Source: Burkholderiales bacterium
GTDB lineage: Bacteria; Pseudomonadota; Gammaproteobacteria; Burkholderiales; Casimicrobiaceae
DNA length: 64,000 nt
Reading direction: 5' to 3'
Assembly: GCA_025354165.1 (NCBI GenBank)
Contig: JANXNI010000032.1
Coordinates: 186,001-250,000 of the forward strand
The translations under genes were made by a program, and so were the position numbers. Shown piece by piece: positions 1-8,088 of the stretch. How positions within the stretch are numbered: the first letter of the stretch is position 1; each line of letters opens with the position of its first letter. Under the pieces are notes generated by a model. It searched no databases. It had not been told where the DNA came from and saw only the letters and a program-made list of their open reading frames with translations.

Positions 1-489
1 GCGCTGTTTGCCGAATGGAACCGCGTGCTCAAAGTGGGCGGCGTGATGATGTTCACCGCGCCGGGGCCGGACACTTTGATCGAGTTGCGACGAGCGATTT
101 CGCGCGATGAAATAGACGCCGACAAGCATGTACAGCGCTTCACCGATCTGCACGACATTGGCGACATGCTCGTTCACGCGGGGTTCGCCGATCCGGTGAT
201 GGACATGGAGGTGATCACGCTGGAATACGCAACGACCGACGCGCTGTGGCGTGACCTCAAGGCGCAAGGTGCGAACAATGCGATGGAGAGGCGTGCACGA
301 GGTCTGATGACGCGGCGCAAGCTTCGCTCAATCGAAGCGGCGTTAGACGCCAGTCGCCGCGACAGCGGCCCGATTCGCATGAGCGTCGAAGTGATTTACG
401 GTCACGCTTGGAAAGTGGCGCCAAAGAAGACGGCGGAGGGACATGGCATTGTGCGCATCGAATCCATAGGGCGCGGATCGAGGAGTTAG
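1..489 (+). CDS. bioC: Malonyl-ACP O-methyltransferase BioC, C-terminal part
   Basis: This is the 3' end of a gene that begins before the window; the frame is open from base 1. About 160 residues are present. They start in the last part of a class I SAM methyltransferase fold (EWNRVLKVGG, then MFTAPGPDTL) and run into the BioC-specific C-terminal region (FTDLHDIGDMLVHAGF, LWRDLKAQGANN, VEVIYGHAWK). In known BioC proteins this enzyme methylates malonyl-ACP so that it can prime pimelate synthesis for biotin. The SAM-binding GxGxG segment lies outside the window, so activity cannot be judged. The next gene is convergent, with a hairpin repeat between them. Confidence 0.85.
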   Translation, partial: ALFAEWNRVLKVGGVMMFTAPGPDTLIELRRAISRDEIDADKHVQRFTDLHDIGDMLVHAGFADPVMDMEVITLEYATTDALWRDLKAQGANNAMERRARGLMTRRKLRSIEAALDASRRDSGPIRMSVEVIYGHAWKVAPKKTAEGHGIVRIESIGRGSRS

Positions 490-508
490 TTCTCCGGAAG
501 TGGCGATC

Positions 509-622
509 TACCTCTCTCCTCCCGCGGCAGAGGGTTGCAGTGAGGGGTGCTGGATTGGAGAACAGACGGCTTTGCCAAGTCACCGAACCCCTCACCTTAG
601 CCCTCTCCCGCAAAGGGAGAGC
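509..622. repeat. CCCTCACC-type long inverted repeat, copy 1
   Basis: The left arm (about 511-548, CTCTCCTCCCGC ... GTGAGGGGT) and right arm (about 587-621, ACCCCTCACC ... GGGAGAG) are imperfect reverse complements around a loop of about 40 bases. The second copy is at 59196-59320. The right arm overlaps the 3' end of the MocR-type gene and supplies its last residues (SPFAGEG) and stop codon. It may act as a terminator-like hairpin between two convergent genes. Confidence 0.6.
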
Positions 623-2117
623 GGATCATGCCAGCCGCCACGCCTGCCAAGGCGACCACACCCTCACCAATCAAATGCGTAGGAATTGCCGAAATTCCCA
701 TGCGAATAAATTCACCCGTCGTCGGCTGCCCGAAGAAGCCAACGCCCGGTTCAATCACGACGTCTGACTCGCGGGCAGCCGCAACCAGCCTGGTGGCGGC
801 TACTCCGTCGGGCAAACGCACCCACAGCGCCGAACCAGCGCCTTCGGGACTTTGAATTTGCCAATCAGGTAAATGCGTCGAGAGCGCTTCACGCAAAATT
901 TTCAACCGCGCCTGATAGGCATGACCCAGCCTGCGTTGTAAAGATTCAAAATGGCCCTGCGACAAAAATAGGGCCAACGCACGTTCGTTATTGCTCGCGA
1001 CGTGACGCAGCATGAGCCGACGCAAACGGCGCAGCGCGGCGATCACTTCGCGCGGCGCCACGATGTAGCCAAGACGCAGTCCGGGAGCCAAAGTTTTTGA
1101 CAAACTTCCGACGTAGAGCACGCGCCCGTTCATATCGAGACTTTTGAGCGCGGACGTTGCACCCGTCAGCGCGGAAGCCCCGGCCAGTTGCGGCTCATAG
1201 TCGTCCTCAACAATCAAAAAATCCTGATCCGCCGCCTGCGAAAGCAACGCACGCCGACGCTCGTCGCTCATCCGTACGCCCGTCGGACAATGATGCGATG
1301 GTGTCAATACGGCCACGTCCGGTCGCAGCGCTGCGACTTGCGAAACATTGACACCTTCCGCATCAACCGGCACCGACGATATCGCCGCCCCCGTCATCGA
1401 AAAAATCGCGCGCACATCGGGATAACAAGGCTCTTCAACAACAACGCGGCGACCGCTCCCACCAAGCAATTGCCCGATCAGATACAGCGCCTGCTGCGCG
1501 CCAACGGTCACCAGAATTTCGTCCGCTGCTGCCCACACGCCGCGTCTGGGCAGCACTCGGGTTCGTAGCTGTTCCAGCAAGTCGCGATCATCGAGATCGC
1601 CGCGATCCACCGTCCACGCCTCCACGCTTTCAAGCTTCATCGCGCGCTCGAAACAATCACGCCAATCCGCCAGCGGAAAAAGTTTCGGGTCGATCTGCCC
1701 GTACACAAACGGGTAACGGTAGCGATACCAGTCGGTCGGGTTTTTTACAGGCTGATACGCCACATCGAGCGAACGAAAATGTCGCGCCCAATCCGGTGGC
1801 GGTAATAGCGAAAGCTGATCGCTTTCGTGAAATTCGGCACGTCGCTGCGAAAAAGATGTCGTAACAAAAAAACCGCGCCGTTCACGCGACTCAATTGCCC
1901 CTTCAATTTGCAAGCGCTCATAGGCGAGCGCCACAGTCGCCCGCGCTACACCCAACTCTGCCGCGAGCTCGCGTGTGGACGGCAGCGGAGCATCGAGTGG
2001 CACCGCGCGCTCCAGAACGGCGCGGCGCAACATTCCGGCGATCCGCTGTTGCAGCGTTTCGGTGGAATCACTCTGGGCAAACCGGGTTTGCCACAACTGG
2101 CCTAATCGTTGTCGCAT
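597..2117 (-). CDS. MocR/GabR-family regulator, TauR-like
   Basis: A 506-residue protein with a GntR-type winged helix at the N terminus (residues about 20-90, PSTRELAAELGVARATVA) fused to a class I aminotransferase-like domain. The PLP lysine is visible in SLSKTLAPG at about residue 341. MocR proteins use the aminotransferase domain to sense an amine, usually with PLP bound, and regulate a neighbouring gene. This one is divergent, with 75 bp between start codons, from an omega-aminotransferase that is followed by tauABC. That is the arrangement known for TauR, the taurine-responsive MocR regulator of alphaproteobacteria. Control of taurine or related omega-amino acid use is therefore inferred from context. 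The C terminus is encoded by an interspersed repeat. Confidence 0.8.
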   Translation of the reverse strand: MRQRLGQLWQTRFAQSDSTETLQQRIAGMLRRAVLERAVPLDAPLPSTRELAAELGVARATVALAYERLQIEGAIESRERRGFFVTTSFSQRRAEFHESDQLSLLPPPDWARHFRSLDVAYQPVKNPTDWYRYRYPFVYGQIDPKLFPLADWRDCFERAMKLESVEAWTVDRGDLDDRDLLEQLRTRVLPRRGVWAAADEILVTVGAQQALYLIGQLLGGSGRRVVVEEPCYPDVRAIFSMTGAAISSVPVDAEGVNVSQVAALRPDVAVLTPSHHCPTGVRMSDERRRALLSQAADQDFLIVEDDYEPQLAGASALTGATSALKSLDMNGRVLYVGSLSKTLAPGLRLGYIVAPREVIAALRRLRRLMLRHVASNNERALALFLSQGHFESLQRRLGHAYQARLKILREALSTHLPDWQIQSPEGAGSALWVRLPDGVAATRLVAAARESDVVIEPGVGFFGQPTTGEFIRMGISAIPTHLIGEGVVALAGVAAGMIRSPFAGEG

Positions 2118-2192
2118 ATCTGGCTCTATTGTCGCAGCCTCCCAGTCCCTACGCTATACCTGGTTTCGCAACACCGCATCAAAGGAATTCTT

Positions 2193-3539
2193 ATGGGCCA
2201 CGCCGATCCTCAACTTTCAACTACCGCAGTCGCGTCAGATTCACACGCGCTCGACAACTTCTGGATGCCGTTTTCACCCAACAAGGAGTTCAAGGCCGAG
2301 CCGCGCCTGTTGGTCAAAGGCGAAGGTATGTACGTGTGGACGGCCGCAGGAAAGAAGGTGCTTGATGCGTCGTCCGGCTTGTTCTGTGTCGCAGCCGGTC
2401 ACTGCCGCCCAGAAATTGCAGAGGCGGTTTATTCACAGCTAAAGACGCTCGACTACGCTGCGCCATTCGCGCGCGGTCATCCAAAAAGTTTTCAGCTAGC
2501 GCGCGAAGTGACTGAGTTCACACCGACCGGACTGGACCGCATTTTCTTCGTCGGCTCGGGCTCAGAGTCCATTGATAGCGCGATGAAGATGGCGCTCGCT
2601 TACCACCGCGCACGCGGGCAAGGTCAGCGCCAGCTTTTCATCAGTCGCGAGCGCGCTTATCACGGCGTGAACATGGGCGGCGTCGCGCTCTCCGGCATGA
2701 TCAACAACCGCAAAGCGTTTGGTGTCGGCCTGCCGGGCGTCTATCACATGCGCCACACCGCCTTGCCGCAGAACAAATTCGTCAAAGGCCAGCCGGAAAC
2801 CGGTGCCGATCTGGCGGAAGATTTGCAGCGGTATTGTGCGATGTACGGTGGCGACAACATTGCTGCGGTATTCATCGAACCGACGGCAGGGTCGTTCGGT
2901 TGCTTGCCGCCGCCAAAGGGCTATTTGAATCGGCTGCGTGAAATTTGCGACCAACACGGAATACTGCTCGTGTTCGACGAAGTGATCACCGGCTGGGGCC
3001 GCATGGGCGCGAACTTTGGCGCACAGGCCTTTGGTGTGACGCCCGATTTGATGTGCATGGCAAAGGCGATCACCAATGGCGCGCAGCCAATGGGCGCAGT
3101 CGCAGCCCGCACCGATATTTACGACACGATTACCAACGCGGGCCCGGCCAAAGGCATCGAGTTTTTCCACGGCTATACCTACAGCGCGCATCCCGCTTGT
3201 GTGGCAGCGGGCCTCGCGATGATGAAGATTTTCCGTGAGGAAAAACTGATTGATCGCGCTGCTGCGATGGCTCCGTATTTCATCGACGCTGTCTTTTCAC
3301 TCGCCGACTTGCCGGTGGTCGTCGACATTCGTGCGATTGGCATGATGGCCGCAGTCGAGGTCGCGGTGGAAGGATCACCCGGCGCCCGCGGCCATGAGTT
3401 GCAGAAGCGCCTGTTCGACGCAGGCATCAATCTGAAGAGCACGGGTGACAGTCTCATCATCGCGCCCCCGTTTATCAGCGAAAAGTCGCACATTGATCAC
3501 ATTGTCAGCGTCTTGCGCGAAGTGTTGTCGAAGCCGTAG
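2193..3539 (+). CDS. Omega-amino acid (taurine/beta-alanine):pyruvate aminotransferase, class III
   Basis: A 448-residue class III PLP aminotransferase, the usual length for beta-alanine:pyruvate and taurine:pyruvate transaminases. Visible landmarks are WMPFSPN near the N terminus, the phosphate loop GSGSESID, VFDEVITGWGR with the ring-contacting Asp, and the Schiff-base lysine in MAKAITNGAQP. I chose the ATG at 2193 because AAAGGAA lies just upstream and family members start near here; the frame itself is open further upstream. Lying between a TauR-like regulator and tauABC, it probably converts taurine to sulfoacetaldehyde, or beta-alanine/hypotaurine to their aldehydes. Sequence alone does not separate these substrates. 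Confidence 0.85.
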   Translation: MGHADPQLSTTAVASDSHALDNFWMPFSPNKEFKAEPRLLVKGEGMYVWTAAGKKVLDASSGLFCVAAGHCRPEIAEAVYSQLKTLDYAAPFARGHPKSFQLAREVTEFTPTGLDRIFFVGSGSESIDSAMKMALAYHRARGQGQRQLFISRERAYHGVNMGGVALSGMINNRKAFGVGLPGVYHMRHTALPQNKFVKGQPETGADLAEDLQRYCAMYGGDNIAAVFIEPTAGSFGCLPPPKGYLNRLREICDQHGILLVFDEVITGWGRMGANFGAQAFGVTPDLMCMAKAITNGAQPMGAVAARTDIYDTITNAGPAKGIEFFHGYTYSAHPACVAAGLAMMKIFREEKLIDRAAAMAPYFIDAVFSLADLPVVVDIRAIGMMAAVEVAVEGSPGARGHELQKRLFDAGINLKSTGDSLIIAPPFISEKSHIDHIVSVLREVLSKP

Positions 3540-3658
3540 TTTCGAAATTGGTGTAAATAACGTGCGCGAATATCGTTAGGCGAATAAATTGCTCAGCGGT
3601 ATCTGAAAACTGAACTAGATTGACCAGTAACACCCACCACCACTAAAAGGAACTGCTC

Positions 3659-4657
3659 ATGAACCGTGCCACGCTGATTGGCGCTCTTGCTGCGCTCGCA
3701 TCCACTGCTGCATTCGCGCAGACAAAAGAAGTCACCATTGGTTATCAGGACATGGTGGTGCCGTACCGCATGGCGCAGGAGGCCAAGGCGCTTGAAACCG
3801 CCACTGGCTACAAGGTGAACTGGAAGCAGTTTGGCGGCGGCGGCGAAGTGATCAAGGCGATGGCTTCGGGCGCTGTGCAGGTCGGTGAAGTCGGCTCGGC
3901 AGGCATCTCGGCCGCAGTGTCGCGCGGCGAACCGTTAGAACTGTTCTGGATTCTCGATGATATCGGTGACGCCGAAGCGTTGATTGCGAGGAAGGGTTCG
4001 GGCATCACGAAAGTTTCCGACTTGAAGGGGAAGCGCATCGCGATGCCATTTAATTCCACGACGCACTTCCACACGATGGTTGCACTGGAACAGGCCAAGA
4101 TCAATCCGGCGGACGTGAAGATCCTGAATATGCGTCCGCCAGAGGTGCGTGCCGCCTGGCAACGTGGCGATATCGATGCAACGTTCATCTGGGATCCAGT
4201 GCTGGCCGAAGCGAAGAAGGATGGCACCATCGTCATCACCTCGGGGCAGATCACCGCCTCGACCGGCAAAGCTACGTTTGACGGTTATGTCGCCAACAAA
4301 GACTGGGCTAAAGCCAATCGCGACTTCATGGTGAAGTTCGTAAAAGTCATGGCTGATTCCGACGCGAAATATCGCGCCGATGGCAAAAACTGGAAAGCAG
4401 GCGGCGCTGAGGTTGCAGCGATTGCAAAATGGTCGGGCTCGAAGCCTGAGGATGTACCTGCGGCCGTTGCGCTTTACAAATTTCCCAGCGCTAAAGATCA
4501 GGCGTCTGCGTGGTTGGGCGGAGGCAAAGGCAGCATCGCTGCGAAAGCGCTCGCGGCTACGGCGGAATTTCAGTTGTCACAGAAGCAGATTGAGAAAGTG
4601 CTGCCGGATTATTCAGCCGTAGTGAATGGGAGTTACGCGACTGAAGTTGCGAAGTAA
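3659..4657 (+). CDS. tauA: Taurine-type ABC transporter substrate-binding protein
   Basis: A 332-residue periplasmic binding protein with a clear Sec signal peptide (first 20 residues, cut after AAFA). It follows TauA/SsuA-family landmarks closely: VTIGYQ at the start of the mature chain, ASGAVQVGEVGSAGISAA, GKRIAMPFNSTTHFH, and the RPPEVRAAWQRGDIDATFIWDPV block. It should deliver taurine, or a related small sulfonate or amine, to TauBC. AAAAGGAA precedes the ATG. A strong terminator and a repeat separate it from tauB, so tauBC may be expressed at a lower level through read-through. Confidence 0.85.
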   Translation: MNRATLIGALAALASTAAFAQTKEVTIGYQDMVVPYRMAQEAKALETATGYKVNWKQFGGGGEVIKAMASGAVQVGEVGSAGISAAVSRGEPLELFWILDDIGDAEALIARKGSGITKVSDLKGKRIAMPFNSTTHFHTMVALEQAKINPADVKILNMRPPEVRAAWQRGDIDATFIWDPVLAEAKKDGTIVITSGQITASTGKATFDGYVANKDWAKANRDFMVKFVKVMADSDAKYRADGKNWKAGGAEVAAIAKWSGSKPEDVPAAVALYKFPSAKDQASAWLGGGKGSIAAKALAATAEFQLSQKQIEKVLPDYSAVVNGSYATEVAK

Positions 4658-4690
4658 TTGCGCGTACGACGCGTGCGTAGCGACTGAATC

Positions 4691-4713
4691 GGGGGCTTCG
4701 CGCCCCCTTTTTT
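4691..4713 (+). terminator. Rho-independent terminator after tauA
   Basis: The stem GGGGGC/GCCCCC closes a five-base loop and is followed by seven T residues. Lying between tauA and tauB, it probably attenuates rather than ends the operon, giving more binding protein than membrane components. Confidence 0.8.
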
Positions 4714-4780
4714 GTAAGAGCGGCTTGCCGCGACCTGCGTTCGTTGTGCAATGATTGGTCGCGGCAAGCCGCTCCTACAA
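4712..4780. repeat. REPIN-like element, copy 1
   Basis: Two 24-base arms (4712-4735 and 4757-4780) are reverse complements with one mismatch and contain the GAGCGGCTTGCCGCGA motif. It is one of four such elements in the window. The right arm ends about 10 bases before the tauB start and also contributes part of its ribosome binding site (AAGGA). Confidence 0.8.
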
Positions 4781-4789
4781 GGACACATT

Positions 4790-5581
4790 TTGTCGACACT
4801 CGAAATCAAGAATCTCAGCGTTAACTACGCGGGATCAAACGGACAGAACACACTCGCGCTGTCGAACGTCAACCTCATCATGAATACGGGCGATTTTGTG
4901 GTCGCTTTGGGTGCGTCTGGGTGCGGTAAAACGACGCTGCTCTCGTGCATCGCAGGCTTCATGCAACCATCCGAAGGTACCATCACGCTGGACGGCAAGC
5001 CCGTGCACGGCCCCGGCGCCGAGCGCGGTGTTGTGTTCCAGAAACATGCGCTGATGCCCTGGTTGTCGGTCGTTGAGAACGTTGAATTCGGCCTGAAGAT
5101 GCGGGGCGTGAGCAAGGCCGAGCGGCACTCGATTGCGCTCGACAAACTCAAACTGGTCGAGCTCGAAAAGTACGCGCATTACCCGATTTATCAAATTTCC
5201 GGGGGCATGCAGCAACGCGCAGGTGTGGCGCGAGCGCTCGCGAGCGACCCGGCGGTCATGCTTATGGACGAGCCACTCGGTGCGCTCGACGCGCTGACGC
5301 GTGCGCACATTCAGGATCTGATTGTTGAGCTTTGGTGGCAGACGAAAAAGATGTTTTTCTTCATCACACACAGCGTAGAAGAAGCGCTGTTTCTTGCGAC
5401 CGATCTCATCGTCATGACGCCGTCGCCGGGCCGGATCGAGCATCGGTTCAAGCTCGATTTTTCGCACCAATTCATCGAATGCAAAGATTCGCGCAAGGTG
5501 AAAGCATCGCCGGAGTTCATTTCAATGCGTGAGAAAGTGTTGTCGCTGATTCACGATGGCCAGGCCGAAGGCGAGGCCTGA
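4790..5581 (+). CDS. tauB: Taurine-type ABC transporter ATP-binding protein
   Basis: A 263-residue ABC ATPase. Walker A is GASGCGKTT at about residues 41-49, the signature is SGGMQQRAG, and Walker B leads into MDEPLGALDA, followed by the switch histidine in ITHSVEEA. I prefer the TTG at 4790 (protein begins MSTLEIKNL) because AAGGA lies six bases upstream and the alternative ATG at 4751 falls inside a repeat and adds a non-homologous extension. It drives import by TauAC. tauC begins two bases after its stop. Confidence 0.85.
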   Translation: MSTLEIKNLSVNYAGSNGQNTLALSNVNLIMNTGDFVVALGASGCGKTTLLSCIAGFMQPSEGTITLDGKPVHGPGAERGVVFQKHALMPWLSVVENVEFGLKMRGVSKAERHSIALDKLKLVELEKYAHYPIYQISGGMQQRAGVARALASDPAVMLMDEPLGALDALTRAHIQDLIVELWWQTKKMFFFITHSVEEALFLATDLIVMTPSPGRIEHRFKLDFSHQFIECKDSRKVKASPEFISMREKVLSLIHDGQAEGEA

Positions 5582-5583
5582 TC

Positions 5584-6402
5584 ATGGCGAATAAATCTGA
5601 GGTGAAAACGGTCAAGGGCTACAGCATTCCGGGCGAAGGTTCGAGCGTGCTCATTAGCGCGATTACGGTCGTGGCGCTATTTGTGCTGTGGTGGGCCGCC
5701 ACGCATCTGGGCTGGATCAAGGATTTGTTCCTGCCCACGCCGGAGCGAATCTACAACGCATTCATCAGCGCGATGAAGGGCGACATTCAGGGCGGCAAGG
5801 CGCTGCCTGAACACTTGACGTGGAGCCTGATTCGCGTCTTCTCGGCGTTCTTCCTCGCCGTGCTGACGGCGGTTCCAGTGGGTATTTTGATGGGTGTGTC
5901 GCGCACCATGCGCGGAATCTTCGATCCGCCGATTGAGTTCTACCGTCCGCTGCCGCCGCTCGCTTATCTGCCGCTGATCGTGATCTGGTTTGGTATCGAC
6001 GAAACAGCGAAAATCATCCTGATTTATCTCGCCTGCTTTGCCCCACTGGCCATGGCTGCGCGCGCTGGCGTGAAATCAGTAACGATTGAACAGATCAACG
6101 CCGCGTATTCGATGGGTGCGTCGAAGGCGCAAGTGGTGTGGCATGTGATCGTGCCCGCCGCGCTGCCGGAAATTTTGACCGGTATGCGCATCGCCATTGG
6201 CTTCGGCTGGACGACGCTGGTCGCGGCGGAAATGGTCGCGGCGACCGAAGGGCTGGGTCAGATGGTACTCAATGCATCGAACTTTTTGCGCACCGACATC
6301 GTGATCATGGGCATCATCGTGATCGGCGTCGTGGCGTATCTTTTCGATCTGTTAATGCGCAAAGTCGAGTCGATGCTGGTGCCGTGGAAAGGGCGAGCGT
6401 AG
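5584..6402 (+). CDS. tauC: Taurine-type ABC transporter permease
   Basis: A 272-residue inner-membrane permease of the TauC/SsuC class. Several hydrophobic spans are visible (about 20-45, 80-105, 135-155, 225-255), and the cytoplasmic coupling loop reads AAYSMGASKAQVVWHVIVPAALPEILTGMRIA, matching the EAA motif. It starts two bases after tauB and should be translationally coupled to it. Its TAG stop is immediately followed by a copy of the AGCTTTT hairpin element. Confidence 0.87.
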   Translation: MANKSEVKTVKGYSIPGEGSSVLISAITVVALFVLWWAATHLGWIKDLFLPTPERIYNAFISAMKGDIQGGKALPEHLTWSLIRVFSAFFLAVLTAVPVGILMGVSRTMRGIFDPPIEFYRPLPPLAYLPLIVIWFGIDETAKIILIYLACFAPLAMAARAGVKSVTIEQINAAYSMGASKAQVVWHVIVPAALPEILTGMRIAIGFGWTTLVAAEMVAATEGLGQMVLNASNFLRTDIVIMGIIVIGVVAYLFDLLMRKVESMLVPWKGRA

Positions 6403-6527
6403 CAGTACAGCTTTTTCGTGAAATCGCCTTTGTATGAGGGCTGCGTGCGCGTTTTACCTAAAGTTGACTTACGATCCAATTGCGTTCTTGCCCCGACATT
6501 GACGTTCTTTTACGTAAAAGCTGTAGC
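6403..6527 (+). repeat. AGCTTTT hairpin element R1
   Basis: This copy starts directly after the tauC stop. It has CAGCTTTTTCGTG at the left and ACGTAAAAGCTG at the right as inverted ends, GAGGGCTG and TTGCCCC as an inner pair, and GTTGACTTA near the middle. It lies in the same orientation as tauC, so it would form the 3' end of that transcript. Confidence 0.7.
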
Positions 6528-6530
6528 GTG

Positions 6531-6590
6531 TGGGAGCGGCGAAAGCCGCGAATTCCGGATGTTGACTGCTCGTGTCTTTCGCCGCTCCTA
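6531..6590. repeat. REPIN-like element, copy 2
   Basis: The left arm GGGAGCGGCGAAAGCCGCGAA (6532-6552) is matched by a right arm TTTCGCCGCTCCTA (6577-6590). The right arm contains the TAG stop codon, read on the minus strand, of the HAD-UbiA gene, so the element begins exactly at that gene's end. Confidence 0.75.
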
Positions 6591-8012
6591 AAGCGCCAAT
6601 GCGGTGAACACGGCGACGGCTAGAGCACATCCAATCGACACGCTGTCACGCACGGCAAATATCACCGGATCATCATCCATCGTGCCATTCATCGCCATGC
6701 GCCACATGCGCGCCAGCCACACCAGTACGACCACCGCCACGCCCCACAACCATAGCGGCTCGGCATACATCGCTGCGACCTGTTCACTGGCAATGTAGAG
6801 CGTGAGCACGAGACAGGCCGCGATCGCCGTGCTGATGCCAAATCCGTTGACGAACGCCGCGTCCTTGCCGCTGTAGTCGCGCCCTGGCAGCACTTCATCA
6901 AGGGCCAGCCGATCAATGTCAGCCGCACGCTTCAAGAGCGCGAGACTCAAAAAAGCAAACACCGAAAACGCGACCAGCCACGTCGACAAAGGCACGGCGA
7001 CCGCCGCTGCGCCAGCAACGATTCGTAGCGTGTACAACCCGGCCAGGCAGAACACGTCGAACACGGCCACGCGCTTGAGTCGCACGGTGTAGATCGCGTT
7101 AGCGATCACGTAGAACGCAATGACAGCCCCCACCAGCGGACCGATCCACAACGCCAAAGCAAGGCCGCCGATTAGCAGCACCAGCGAAACCAGCGCCGCC
7201 GTCGCGAGCGACAATTCCCCGGCGGCGAGTGGCCTGCGCCGCTTGGTGGGATGCGCACGATCCGAAGCAAGATCAAACAAATCGTTGACCACATAAACGC
7301 CGGAACACACCGCGCAGAACGCTGCGAACGTGAGTAAAACCGGCAGCCACGTCGCGCCCGCAGCCCACTGGTGGGCAGCGACAGGCGCCACAAATACGAG
7401 CACGTTTTTGACCCAGTGACGAACGCGTAAAAGTTTCACCCAACGCGAAAACGTCCCTGTCGCCACGCCCTGTTCCAGCCGCTCTCCGTCAGCGGGCATC
7501 ACGCTCGAAACGGTTAGTTTGCGCGACGCAACCGCCCACACGGGCAGGTCCGCCTTCGAGTCGCCCACGTAGTCAAATCCGCTTGGCCCAAAGCGGGTCA
7601 CCAGTTGGGCTGCCTTCGTCTGGCCTTTGAGATTGACGGCGCCATCCGACGCCAGCACTTCGTCAAACAAGCCCAATTCGTCCGCGCACGACTGAGCGAT
7701 TCGAACGTTCGCGGCGGTGGCGAGCACGGTACGTTGTCCTGCCGCACGGGCAATCCGCAACGCGTCAATAACCGCAGGATTCCAGGGCAGTTCGGAGACA
7801 TCAGGGAGCGCAATCGCGGCTAACTGATCTTTAAGTGTGCTGCGCCCCGAGAGCATCCAGAACGCACTCGCCAACGGCAGCCACCAGCGCACGCGCCACG
7901 CCGCAAAAAAGCATTCCCACAGCGTATCGGTCCGGCACAAGGTGCCATCGAGATCGACGACCAGCGGTCGTGCAGCGGTGGCGTTTGAAGGCGATGTCGG
8001 CGTATCAGTCAT
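6588..8012 (-). CDS. HAD phosphatase-UbiA prenyltransferase fusion
   Basis: A 474-residue two-domain protein. Residues about 17-190 form a HAD-superfamily domain with motif I DLDGTLCRTD and a late GDSKADLPV acidic motif. Residues about 190-474 are a polytopic UbiA-type prenyltransferase with the first Asp motif NDLFDLASD, the basic PTKRRRPLAAG stretch and the second Asp region DVFCLAGLYTLR. Non-fused relatives include the decaprenyl-phosphate 5-phosphoribosyltransferase of actinobacteria, whose product is dephosphorylated by a separate phosphatase. The fusion suggests that transfer of a phosphosugar to a polyprenyl phosphate and its dephosphorylation are linked in one polypeptide. The true substrate is unknown. 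Confidence 0.8.
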   Translation of the reverse strand: MTDTPTSPSNATAARPLVVDLDGTLCRTDTLWECFFAAWRVRWWLPLASAFWMLSGRSTLKDQLAAIALPDVSELPWNPAVIDALRIARAAGQRTVLATAANVRIAQSCADELGLFDEVLASDGAVNLKGQTKAAQLVTRFGPSGFDYVGDSKADLPVWAVASRKLTVSSVMPADGERLEQGVATGTFSRWVKLLRVRHWVKNVLVFVAPVAAHQWAAGATWLPVLLTFAAFCAVCSGVYVVNDLFDLASDRAHPTKRRRPLAAGELSLATAALVSLVLLIGGLALALWIGPLVGAVIAFYVIANAIYTVRLKRVAVFDVFCLAGLYTLRIVAGAAAVAVPLSTWLVAFSVFAFLSLALLKRAADIDRLALDEVLPGRDYSGKDAAFVNGFGISTAIAACLVLTLYIASEQVAAMYAEPLWLWGVAVVVLVWLARMWRMAMNGTMDDDPVIFAVRDSVSIGCALAVAVFTALAL

Positions 8013-8088
8013 GCAGCGAAAGCAACCGGGGAAATTAGCAGCGCCCTAAGCCTACACGGTCGGCTAACGGTTGGCCTCCGCGACCCGC

